Below are positions 7,439 through 13,210 of a DNA stretch of 13,210 nt, in pieces; position 1 is the first letter of the stretch, and every line of letters begins with the position of its first letter. The notes under the pieces were generated by a model. It was given only the letters and a program-made list of their open reading frames with translations, was not told the DNA's origin and searched no databases. Source of the DNA: Cellulomonadaceae bacterium (GTDB lineage: Bacteria; Actinomycetota; Actinomycetes; Actinomycetales; Cellulomonadaceae). Where the stretch lies: contig JAITCK010000202.1 in the NCBI GenBank assembly GCA_031283115.1, positions 1-13,210 of the forward strand, written 5' to 3'. The translations under genes and the position numbers were made by a program.

Positions 7439-9178
7439 CTATTTGGCTTGGGCGTAGGTGGGGACGGTGGCGATGGTCAGGGGAAACTCGACGCCGCTGG
7501 CGGGGCCGAACAGGAGGCGTCCGGCCTCGCTGGCGGCGGCACGCACCCCGTCAGCCACCGCTTCAGCCATGCCTGCTGGGCTGTGGATGACCACCTCATC
7601 GTGAACCATAAACACCAGGTGTGGCCTGCGTGTGAAGGGGTGGGGTGCGAGTCCCGATGGCCCGTCGTCAGTTTCTCCCATGTCCCAGAGGCGGCGGCGT
7701 ATCCCGGCTAGCCACATGTTCGCCCATTCGGCTCCCGTACCTTGAACAACAAAGTTTCTGGTGAACCGCCCCCAGGCGCGCACGGCAGTGTTCGAGGCCA
7801 TCTGGTCGGGGTGGGGGCGGGGTGAACCGCGTCCCAGCCAGGTGCGCACCACCTCCCCGCCTTCCCCTGCCGCAGCAGCCCCATCAACGAGGGCGATAGC
7901 ACGCGGGAAGGCGCGAGCGAAGGCTGGCCGCACCTGCCCGCTGACTCCTTGCGTGCCGCCGTACATGGCACCAAGCATCCCGTATTTCGCCTGGTCACGT
8001 GAGGCGACCACTCCGGCGTCCACGATTCCGGCGTACATGTCCACGCCGCGTCCGGCAGCCGCCATGGCCTGGTCTCCGCTCATGGCGGCGAGCACGCGCG
8101 GCTCTAGTTGGGCTACGTCGGCACAAACCAGCACCCAGCCGGGGTCGGCAACGACGGCGCTGCGCACCTGTTTGGGCAACTGCAAGGCTCCCCCGCCGGT
8201 GGCCGACCAGCGCCCGGTGACCACCCCACCCACCACATAGTCGGGCCGGAACCTTCCGCCGCGCACCCAGGTGTCACACCAGTTCCAGCCGTTGGCGGTG
8301 AGCAGGCGGGAGAGTTTCTTGTATTCCAGCAGGGGTGCGATGACGGGGTGTTTGATGTCCCGAATTTCCCATTGCCGCAGTGAGTGGGCGCCCGTGCCCG
8401 CATACTGCATGGCTTTGAGAAGTTCTTGATGGGAGTCCGGGTTGAGCCGGGGCGCGTCAAGGGCAGCGCGAATCTGCTGGGCCAGGGCTTCCATCCGTTC
8501 AGGACGTTGACCGACAGGCGGGCGTGGGCCGAGACGGTCGGTGAGCAGGGCGTCGTGAATGTCGCTGCGCCAGGGCAGGCCCGCATGATGCATTTCAGCG
8601 GCCGCCAAGGCTGCGGCTGATTCGGCGGCGCACAGGAATCGCAGCCGCCCCGGGTCGGTCGATGCAGTGATGGCAGCCTGTTGTGCAGCCCACTCGGCCT
8701 CTACGTCGAGCGAGGCCAGGCCTGACATGGCTGCCGTCGTTGGCTCTGCGTCAAAAAGGCTGTCCACCTCGAAAAGGCTGGCTGTATCAAAAAGGCTGGC
8801 TGCTGCCGCGTTTGCGGAGGCAGCACCGTCCGCCGCCCCCTGCGCTCCCGCCGACCGTTGGCCGTTGAGAGTCCCCTGGTCGTTACCTCTCCGTCCTGTC
8901 GAGTGCTGCCCGGTCAGCGCCGGTTCCAGGGCATCCCATCCCGCATCGGACATCTGAGCGAATGGCGTGCCCGCCGTCAGCGGGGAGTGCCGCAGTATCC
9001 CGTGGGCGAGTCGAAGATCGTGTGCCCGCTCAACCCGCACCCCATCGTCCAACAGGCCGGGGTACCAGCGGCAGGTGTCATCCCACACCCATCTGGCGGT
9101 TTCACCTGCGCTTTCTCTCTCATGCGCGGCAGCCTCCAGCCCCCTCCCAGGCTCACCAGCACACAGAATCTCGTACAT
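7439..9178 (-). CDS. Short DNA polymerase I-like protein (actinobacterial type, no 5' nuclease)
   Basis: This 579-residue family A polymerase lacks the 5'-3' nuclease part of full-length PolI. Palm and fingers motifs are all present: TGRWSATGGGALQLPKQVR (321-339), motif A CADVAQLEPRVLA with metal ligand D354, motif B RDQAKYGMLGAMYGG (R394, K398, Y399) and motif C MVHDEVV with H526, D527 and E528. It therefore should be catalytically competent. The N-terminal part takes the place of the exonuclease domain, but I see no convincing set of acidic exonuclease residues, so proofreading is doubtful. Residues about 86-150 are a low-complexity linker with a tripled SLF hexapeptide. It matches proteins named bifunctional 3'-5' exonuclease/DNA polymerase in actinobacteria, presumably an accessory repair enzyme beside a normal PolA. 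It starts at ATG 9178 under its own promoter. Confidence 0.9.
   Translation of the reverse strand: MYEILCAGEPGRGLEAAAHERESAGETARWVWDDTCRWYPGLLDDGVRVERAHDLRLAHGILRHSPLTAGTPFAQMSDAGWDALEPALTGQHSTGRRGNDQGTLNGQRSAGAQGAADGAASANAAAASLFDTASLFEVDSLFDAEPTTAAMSGLASLDVEAEWAAQQAAITASTDPGRLRFLCAAESAAALAAAEMHHAGLPWRSDIHDALLTDRLGPRPPVGQRPERMEALAQQIRAALDAPRLNPDSHQELLKAMQYAGTGAHSLRQWEIRDIKHPVIAPLLEYKKLSRLLTANGWNWCDTWVRGGRFRPDYVVGGVVTGRWSATGGGALQLPKQVRSAVVADPGWVLVCADVAQLEPRVLAAMSGDQAMAAAGRGVDMYAGIVDAGVVASRDQAKYGMLGAMYGGTQGVSGQVRPAFARAFPRAIALVDGAAAAGEGGEVVRTWLGRGSPRPHPDQMASNTAVRAWGRFTRNFVVQGTGAEWANMWLAGIRRRLWDMGETDDGPSGLAPHPFTRRPHLVFMVHDEVVIHSPAGMAEAVADGVRAAASEAGRLLFGPASGVEFPLTIATVPTYAQAK
8744..8797 (-). repeat. 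Three tandem 18-bp units encoding SLF(D/E)xx hexapeptides
   Basis: Inside the polymerase gene, residues 128-145 read SLFDTA, SLFEVD, SLFDAE: exactly three 6-residue units, visible at DNA level as AAAAAGGCT/GAAAAGGCT recurring every 18 bp on the plus strand. The unit lies in the disordered linker between the N-terminal domain and the polymerase domain. Confidence 0.85.
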
Positions 9179-9185
9179 CAGTCCT

Positions 9186-9215
9186 ATTCTAACATCCGTC
9201 CAAAAGTTTTTCCAA
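9186..9215 (-). promoter_or_regulatory. Promoter of the polymerase gene
   Basis: On the minus strand TTGGAA (9210-9215) and TAGAAT (9186-9191) are separated by 18 nt, and a TG dinucleotide stands one base before the -10 box (extended -10). The box ends 7 nt before the ATG at 9178, so transcription should begin at or within a base or two of the start codon. An AGGA also lies in those 7 nt. Confidence 0.6.
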
Positions 9216-9278
9216 AAGAGGACATGTCAGGCACCGTCAGGCAGCCTGTTCTCTCGCGGAAAGTGCTGCGATACAGAA

Positions 9279-9347
9279 GGGCCGGGACGAAGGTTGTACC
9301 CTTTTGGGGTTCCTTTTCTTGTGTCGCCGCCAGACGACACCCGGCCC
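9279..9347 (+). promoter_or_regulatory. Candidate structured mRNA leader of ribB
   Basis: GGGCCGGG (9279-9286) pairs perfectly with CCCGGCCC (9340-9347). Inside it are a second helix, AAGG (9290-9293) with CCTT (9312-9315) continuing into ACCC (9298-9301) with GGGT (9307-9310), and a third, TGTCG (9322-9326) with CGACA (9335-9339). Together they make a possible three-way junction ending 4 nt before the GGAG ribosome site. GGGAC (9284-9288) could alternatively pair with GTCCC (9355-9359), touching that site. It does not carry the conserved FMN riboswitch sequence. Regulation is inferred from pairing only. Confidence 0.4.
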
Positions 9348-9361
9348 CATCGGAGTCCCCC

Positions 9362-9970
9362 ATGAACGCGACTGATCGAGTGCGTGCCGCTGTTGCGGCA
9401 ATGGCTGCCGGGCGGGGTGTGCTGGTCGTGGACGACATCGACCGGGAGAACGAAGGCGACGTCATTTTTGCTGCCGAAACGGTGACGGACGCGCAGATTG
9501 CCTTCCTCATGCGCGAATGTCGCGGCCTCATCTGCGTGGCGCTCGACCCGGCTGACGTGAACCGTCTGGACTTACCGCTCATGGTGGGGGACAACGCCGA
9601 CCCCTTCCGCACCGCCTTCACCGTGTCTGTTGATGCTGCTCACGGCGTGACGACAGGCATTTCTGCCGCCGACCGTGCCCTGTCGGCCCGCCTGTTGGCC
9701 GCCCCTGCGACAACGCGCGCCGACCTGACTGCTCCCGGCCACATTTTCCCGCTGCGCGCCCACCCGGGCGGCGTCCGTTCCCGCCGAGGCCACACTGAAG
9801 CCGCCGTCGACCTGGCCCGTGCCGCTGGCTTGCGCCCGGCAGGTGTCATCTGCGAGGTTGCCGACGATGACGGCGTCATGCTCACCGGCCCCGCCCTCGA
9901 CGCCTTCGCTGCCCGCCACAACCTGCCGCTAGTCTCCATAGATGACCTGGCCCAAGCCCTCTCATGCTAA
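9362..9970 (+). CDS. ribB: 3,4-dihydroxy-2-butanone 4-phosphate synthase
   Basis: This cytoplasmic, Mg2+-dependent enzyme converts ribulose 5-phosphate to 3,4-dihydroxy-2-butanone 4-phosphate plus formate for riboflavin synthesis. The 202-residue protein is monofunctional: it lacks the GTP cyclohydrolase II half of RibBA. Signature elements are the acidic loop DDIDRENEGDVIFAA, the RTAFTVSVDA and GVTTGISAADR blocks, GHIFPLRAHPGGV and the catalytic RRGHTEAAVDLARAAGLRP region, ending with the ICEVADDDGVML strand. ATG 9362 has GGAG at 9352-9355 with a 6-nt gap, and homology begins there; a much longer in-frame start near 8858 would run antisense through the polymerase gene. No other rib gene is adjacent. 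It is divergent from the polymerase gene and convergent with recQ. Confidence 0.95.
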   Translation: MNATDRVRAAVAAMAAGRGVLVVDDIDRENEGDVIFAAETVTDAQIAFLMRECRGLICVALDPADVNRLDLPLMVGDNADPFRTAFTVSVDAAHGVTTGISAADRALSARLLAAPATTRADLTAPGHIFPLRAHPGGVRSRRGHTEAAVDLARAAGLRPAGVICEVADDDGVMLTGPALDAFAARHNLPLVSIDDLAQALSC

Positions 9971-10000
9971 CCGCGTGCGGCGCGATGCAGGGTAGTGGTC

Positions 10001-10031
10001 TCCGCTCAGAATCAGGGTTGCGGGTAGCGGA
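10001..10031. terminator. Weak inverted repeat between convergent ribB and recQ
   Basis: TCCGCT (10001-10006) is complementary to AGCGGA (10026-10031) across a 19-nt loop in the 71-nt gap between two convergent genes. The position suits a bidirectional terminator, but the stem is only 6 bp and no U-tract is present on either strand, so support is poor. Confidence 0.2.
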
Positions 10032-10041
10032 TAGTTGTTCA

Positions 10042-12003
10042 TCAACGAGGGAGGCTGTCAGTGTGTTCACGGGCGACGACAGCCAAGACGGCGTCTCCAT
10101 ACCGGTCTAGTTTCGTGTCACCGACGCCGCTGACCTCCGCCAAGTCAGCCAGGGTGGCGGGACGGGCGGTCGCAATGCCGCGCAGGGTGGCGTCACTAAA
10201 GATGATGTAGGCGGGCTTGCCTTGTTCTTTGGCCTCGACGGACCGCCAGTGACGCAAGGCTTCGAAGAGGGGGAGGTCGGCCTCGGCTAGGTCAACGAAG
10301 GCGGCAGCCTTACTGGCCTTTGACGCCTTGGGGGCGCGCGGCGGTTTCGGCGGTTCACGGCGCATCCGCACCTCACGGCGGCCCGCCAACACCTCGCCGC
10401 TGGCCTCCGTGAGCACCAGTGTGCTGTGCTCGCTGCCCACCGTCAGCAGGCCGCGGGCAATCAACTGCCTGATGACGGCCCGCCAGTCCGCCTCGCTGAG
10501 GTCGCCGCCGATGCCATACACGGTGAGCGTGTCATGGCGGAAACGACGAACCTTGTCCGTGTCCTTACCCAACAAAATGTCGATAACCTGCCCGGCACCA
10601 AACTGTTGGCCCCGTTCACGAGCCAGCCGCAACACCGTCGATAAAACCTTCTGCGCGGCCACCGTGCCATCCCAAGATTCCGGCGGATTCAGGCAGGTGT
10701 CACAGTTTCCGCAACCGCTCGACGCATCGGCAGGTGTCGCGCCGCTGCCCGGTTCATCCGTCGGGCCCGTATAGGTCTGACCAAAGTAGGCGAGCATCTG
10801 CGCCCGCCTGCACTGAACCGTCTCACACAAGGCCAGCATGGCGCCCAAATGCTGGTTGAGGTTGCGGCGGTGAGCCTCATCCCCTTCTGAGGCGTCGATG
10901 AGGCGGCGCTGCTGAACCACGTCAGCCAGGCCGTAGGCCAGCCAGGCCAGCGACGGCAGGCCGTCACGTCCGGCACGGCCCGTCTCCTGGTAGTAGCCCT
11001 CCACCGATTTAGGCAGGTCACAGTGGGCGACAAAGCGCACGTCCGGCTTGTCGATACCCATGCCGAAGGCGATGGTCGCCACCATGACCACCCCGTCGTC
11101 CCGCAAAAACCGGGCCTGGTTGGCGGCGCGCACACTGGCCGACAAGCCCGCATGATAGGGCAGGGCGTCGATGCCGTTGTCGCAGAGAAAGGCGGCCGTT
11201 TTGTCGACGTTAGCCCGGGACAGCCGGTAGACGATGCCCGCCTGGCCTGCATAGTCGCCGTTCAACAGGTCGAGCACCTGCCTTTCCGGGTTGGCCTTGG
11301 GGACGATGCGGTAGGTGATGTTGGGCCGATCAAAGGAGGAGACAAACTGCCTGGCACCGCCAAGGTTGAGGCGGTGGACAATCTCGGCCCGGGTGGCCTC
11401 CGTCGCCGTGGCTGTCAGGGCGATGCGCGGCACGCCCGGCCAGCGTTCATGCAGCAAGGACAGGCCCAGGTAGTCGGGGCGGAAATCGTGCCCCCACTGG
11501 GACACACAGTGGGCCTCGTCAATAGCGAACAGGGCGATGCCGCCGTCAGCGTGGGCCTTATCCAGCAGGCCCATGGTTCCCGGCGACCGTAGGCCCTCCG
11601 GGGCCAGATAGAGCAGATCCAGGCTGCCGTCAAGGAAAGCCTGCTCCACATCGCGGCGGGCCTCAAAGTCGAGGGTCGAGTTGAGAAAAGCCGCCCGGAC
11701 GCCGAGGGCGGCCAGGGCATCCACCTGGTCTTGCATAAGGGCTATCAACGGCGAAATGACGACGCCCGTACCGGGGCGAACCAGGGCCGGAATCTGGTAG
11801 CAGAGGGACTTGCCGCCGCCCGTCGGCATGAGCACCAAGGCATCGTCGCCACCGATGACCGTGTCGATAATCTGAGCCTGGTCTCCCCTCAAGCCGTCAT
11901 AACCGAACACCCGCCGCAACACACCCAGCGCCGCCACGGAAGCGGGGGCTGGCGCGGTGGCGGGCACGGAAGGGACGCTGGCCGTCAGTGGTTCCACAGT
12001 CAT
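10042..12003 (-). CDS. recQ: ATP-dependent DNA helicase RecQ
   Basis: This 3'-5' DNA helicase of recombination and replication-fork repair has 653 residues. In order it shows an Ala/Pro-rich N-terminal extension, Walker A LMPTGGGKSLCYQ (Lys 65), DEAH box (162-165) with the aromatic-rich HCVSQWGHDFRPDY loop, ALTATATEATR, HAGL, the motif V/VI block ATIAFGMGIDKPDVR and QETGRAGRDG (339-348), the zinc site built from C398, C431, C434 and C437 (CGNCDTC), a winged-helix RQC region and a C-terminal HRDC domain (about 579-643, ending GVGDTKLDRYG). ATG 12003 is chosen over an in-frame ATG at 12174, because the latter would overlap the divergent carbonic anhydrase gene by 80 nt and add no domain. A TAGAGT box lies 7 nt upstream of the chosen start. 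Confidence 0.96.
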   Translation of the reverse strand: MTVEPLTASVPSVPATAPAPASVAALGVLRRVFGYDGLRGDQAQIIDTVIGGDDALVLMPTGGGKSLCYQIPALVRPGTGVVISPLIALMQDQVDALAALGVRAAFLNSTLDFEARRDVEQAFLDGSLDLLYLAPEGLRSPGTMGLLDKAHADGGIALFAIDEAHCVSQWGHDFRPDYLGLSLLHERWPGVPRIALTATATEATRAEIVHRLNLGGARQFVSSFDRPNITYRIVPKANPERQVLDLLNGDYAGQAGIVYRLSRANVDKTAAFLCDNGIDALPYHAGLSASVRAANQARFLRDDGVVMVATIAFGMGIDKPDVRFVAHCDLPKSVEGYYQETGRAGRDGLPSLAWLAYGLADVVQQRRLIDASEGDEAHRRNLNQHLGAMLALCETVQCRRAQMLAYFGQTYTGPTDEPGSGATPADASSGCGNCDTCLNPPESWDGTVAAQKVLSTVLRLARERGQQFGAGQVIDILLGKDTDKVRRFRHDTLTVYGIGGDLSEADWRAVIRQLIARGLLTVGSEHSTLVLTEASGEVLAGRREVRMRREPPKPPRAPKASKASKAAAFVDLAEADLPLFEALRHWRSVEAKEQGKPAYIIFSDATLRGIATARPATLADLAEVSGVGDTKLDRYGDAVLAVVAREHTDSLPR

Positions 12004-12010
12004 GCCGCGC

Positions 12011-12016
12011 ACTCTA
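12011..12016 (-). promoter_or_regulatory. Putative -10 box of recQ (leaderless)
   Basis: TAGAGT on the minus strand ends 7 nt before the recQ ATG, placing the expected transcription start at or next to the initiation codon. No good Shine-Dalgarno sequence is present and no convincing -35 box is seen. Confidence 0.4.
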
Positions 12017-12082
12017 TCGACAGCCGGTGACACTGACGCGAAACGAGCGCCCAACGTCGGCTTTCGCGGTCTTGGTCGGCGA

Positions 12083-12088
12083 TAGGCT
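12083..12088 (+). promoter_or_regulatory. Putative -10 box of the gamma carbonic anhydrase gene (leaderless)
   Basis: TAGGCT ends 6 nt before ATG 12095, again the spacing of a leaderless transcript. There is no clear Shine-Dalgarno sequence between. It forms a divergent promoter pair with recQ in the 91-nt gap. Confidence 0.35.
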
Positions 12089-12094
12089 GGCTGC

Positions 12095-12634
12095 ATGGCT
12101 CTTATCATCCCCTTCGCCGGGCACACCCCCTCCATCGACCCGACAGCCTGGGTGGCACCCAACGCGACCCTCATCGGCCAGGTGCGGGTGAAGGCAGGCG
12201 CATCCGTGTTTTACGGGGCTGTCCTGCGCGGCGACATCGCCGAGATTGTGGTGGGTCAAGGGTCCAACCTGCAAGACAACGTTGTCGTCCACACCGACTT
12301 CGATGTGCCCACCATCATCGGCCGGAATGTGGGCGTCGGGCATGGGGCTATCGTTCACGGGGCGACGGTGGGCGACGGCGCCCTCATCGGCATGGGGGCT
12401 ACCCTGCTCAACAATGCCGTGATCGGTCAGGGCGCTTTTGTTGCGGCCGGAGCCCTGGTTCGTGAAGGTCAGAAGGTCCCCGCCCACCATCTGGCCGTCG
12501 GTGTTCCCGCCCGCGTGCGCGGCGAGTTAGATGACGCCACCCGCGCCCGCGTTGCCCGCAACGCCCCCGAATATCAGCAACTCAAAGAAACCCACCGCAC
12601 TGCCACCGCTGACATGGGTTCATCGGGTTCGTAG
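12095..12634 (+). CDS. Gamma-class carbonic anhydrase-like protein (YrdA/PaaY family)
   Basis: This 179-residue left-handed beta-helix protein belongs to the gamma carbonic anhydrase group, predicted to be a cytoplasmic trimer with metal sites between subunits. The three expected metal-binding histidines are present as H66 (NVVVHTD), H83 and H88 (VGHGAIVHG). Preceding landmarks are the FYGAVLRGDIAEIVVG strand and GSNLQDN, following ones IGMGATLLNNAVIGQGAFVAAGALV and VGVPARVRGEL. Many family members have weak or untested CO2-hydration activity and some act in acyl-CoA metabolism, so the name is a family label. A short helical tail with a variable Ser/Gly end closes the protein. It belongs to the same fold class as the acetyltransferase of the uronate operon but is clearly a different family. 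Confidence 0.93.
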   Translation: MALIIPFAGHTPSIDPTAWVAPNATLIGQVRVKAGASVFYGAVLRGDIAEIVVGQGSNLQDNVVVHTDFDVPTIIGRNVGVGHGAIVHGATVGDGALIGMGATLLNNAVIGQGAFVAAGALVREGQKVPAHHLAVGVPARVRGELDDATRARVARNAPEYQQLKETHRTATADMGSSGS

Positions 12635-12635
12635 G

Positions 12636-12677
12636 TTCGTGGGCGCAGGGACGTAGGCACAGGTTTGTAAGCACAGG
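12636..12677 (+). repeat. Three imperfect 14-bp tandem repeats
   Basis: Three consecutive 14-mers share the form NNYGTNGGCRCAGG or close to it: TTCGTGGGCGCAGG (12636-12649), GACGTAGGCACAGG (12650-12663) and TTTGTAAGCACAGG (12664-12677). A partial unit ending GTAGG precedes them over the stop codon of the upstream gene. They fill most of the 58-nt gap before the methyltransferase gene. Function unknown. Confidence 0.6.
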
Positions 12678-12692
12678 AACGACGGAGGTAAC

Positions 12693-13210
12693 GTGGTATC
12701 GGCTAGGGCGGGCAACCCTCGGGTGACGGGTAAGGAGCAGTATTACACCCACCCTGACCTGGCTGCCCGCTGCGTCGACACTATGCTGGCCGCCGTCGGT
12801 GAGGGTGCTGTCCAGCGGCAGTGGGTGGAGCCTGCCGGGGGGACGGGCACTTTTATCGACGCCTTGCTGGCTCGGGGAGTCAGCAACATCGTCTCCTACG
12901 ATATTGAGCCCCATCATCCGCTGGTTACACGCGGAGACTTCCTTGATGTGCCCTTTGACGGGGCCAATATGGTTGCGTTGACGAATCCGCCCTTTGGGCG
13001 GGCTAATAAACTGTGTATTCCTTTTTTCAACAAACTTGCTGACCATTGCACACATATTGGGTTTATTGTGCCAAAATCGTGGCGTAAATGGAGCGTACAC
13101 AATCGGCTTGATGCACGTTTTCATTGCGTTCACGATGAAGACTTGGTGGTCAACTACGTTGACGCTGATGGTGCACCTTTAGCGGACGGGAAAACGCATC
13201 TCAACACGGT
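12693..13210 (+). CDS. N6-adenine-type DNA methyltransferase, N-terminal part (runs off the window)
   Basis: The frame opens at GTG 12693, with GGAGG at 12684-12688 and a 4-nt gap, and is still open after 172 codons at the right edge. It shows SAM-dependent methyltransferase landmarks in the order X-I-II-III-IV: EQYYTHPDLAARCVDTM (15-31), motif I EPAGGTGTF (46-54), YDIEP (69-73), GDFL (81-84) and the catalytic TNPPFG (97-102), followed by FIVPKSWRKWSVHNRLD (124-140). NPPF points to adenine-N6 (or cytosine-N4) methylation of DNA, and the order resembles gamma-class enzymes. The target-recognition part lies outside. Whether a restriction gene follows cannot be seen. The first half has about 62% GC, the visible second half about 48% by hand count, suggesting foreign or mosaic origin. 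Confidence 0.82.
   Translation, partial: MVSARAGNPRVTGKEQYYTHPDLAARCVDTMLAAVGEGAVQRQWVEPAGGTGTFIDALLARGVSNIVSYDIEPHHPLVTRGDFLDVPFDGANMVALTNPPFGRANKLCIPFFNKLADHCTHIGFIVPKSWRKWSVHNRLDARFHCVHDEDLVVNYVDADGAPLADGKTHLNT

Noticed and set aside
7418..7452. Terminator between the convergent kinase and polymerase genes
   Set aside because: Only CCAAG/CTTGG (5 bp) can pair, partly inside the polymerase gene, and there is no U-tract; the 21-nt gap holds no credible terminator.
9200..9361. FMN riboswitch in front of ribB
   Set aside because: The conserved RFN core sequences, such as the AGGGGCAGGGTGAAATTCCC-like start and the ACCGGCGGT-like block, are not present; only generic GC-rich pairing is.
8858..9361. 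Long N-terminal extension of RibB
   Set aside because: The extension is an antisense shadow of the polymerase gene; RibB homology begins at ATG 9362 and a GGAG site precedes it.
12004..12174. N-terminal extension of RecQ to the ATG at 12174
   Set aside because: It would run antisense into the first 80 nt of the carbonic anhydrase gene, adds a basic, unstructured-looking stretch with no domain, and a good -10 box precedes ATG 12003.
12582..13133. 183-codon minus-strand open frame at the right edge
   Set aside because: It overlaps the methyltransferase, whose motifs and ribosome site are clear; the minus frame shows no domain.
1..13210. CRISPR arrays, tRNA or rRNA genes, insertion sequences
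   Set aside because: No regularly spaced direct repeats of CRISPR size, no tRNA cloverleaf or rRNA segments, and no transposase motifs were seen on either strand by eye.

Overview
The window is high-GC DNA of Actinomycetota type: GTG and TTG starts occur, there is a stand-alone short DNA polymerase I-like protein of the kind found in actinobacteria, and several start codons sit 6-7 nt below a TANNNT box as in leaderless actinobacterial genes. A member of Propionibacteriaceae or Actinomycetaceae would fit the gene content, but the sequence alone does not prove the genus.

The left half (1-7417) is one co-directional plus-strand operon for taking up and breaking down unsaturated uronate-containing oligosaccharides, most likely glycosaminoglycan (hyaluronan, chondroitin or heparin type) fragments. 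In order it holds the C-terminal end of an ABC sugar-binding lipoprotein, two MalF/MalG-type permeases, a YesL/DUF624-like membrane protein, a GH88 unsaturated glucuronyl hydrolase, an unusual fusion of a hexapeptide-repeat acetyltransferase to a helical toroid-like domain, and a PfkB-family kinase that best fits 2-keto-3-deoxygluconate kinase. The logic is import of the oligosaccharide, hydrolytic release of the 4,5-unsaturated uronic acid, isomerisation and reduction by enzymes not in the window (KduI/KduD or DhuI/DhuD type), and phosphorylation of KDG. No transporter ATPase, lyase, sulfatase, isomerase or reductase is encoded here.

The middle and right part (7439-12634) is ordinary chromosomal housekeeping: a minus-strand PolI-like polymerase, a divergent ribB (DHBP synthase) with a candidate structured mRNA leader, a minus-strand RecQ helicase, and a divergent gamma-class carbonic anhydrase-like protein.

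At the right edge (12693 onward, running off the window) lies a GTG-started N6-adenine-type DNA methyltransferase. It is preceded by a small 14-bp imperfect tandem repeat, and its GC content falls sharply halfway through the visible gene. This is probably the start of an accessory or mobile region. The most unusual things seen are the acetyltransferase/toroid fusion, the ribB leader, the tripled SLF hexapeptide in the polymerase and the mosaic methyltransferase.
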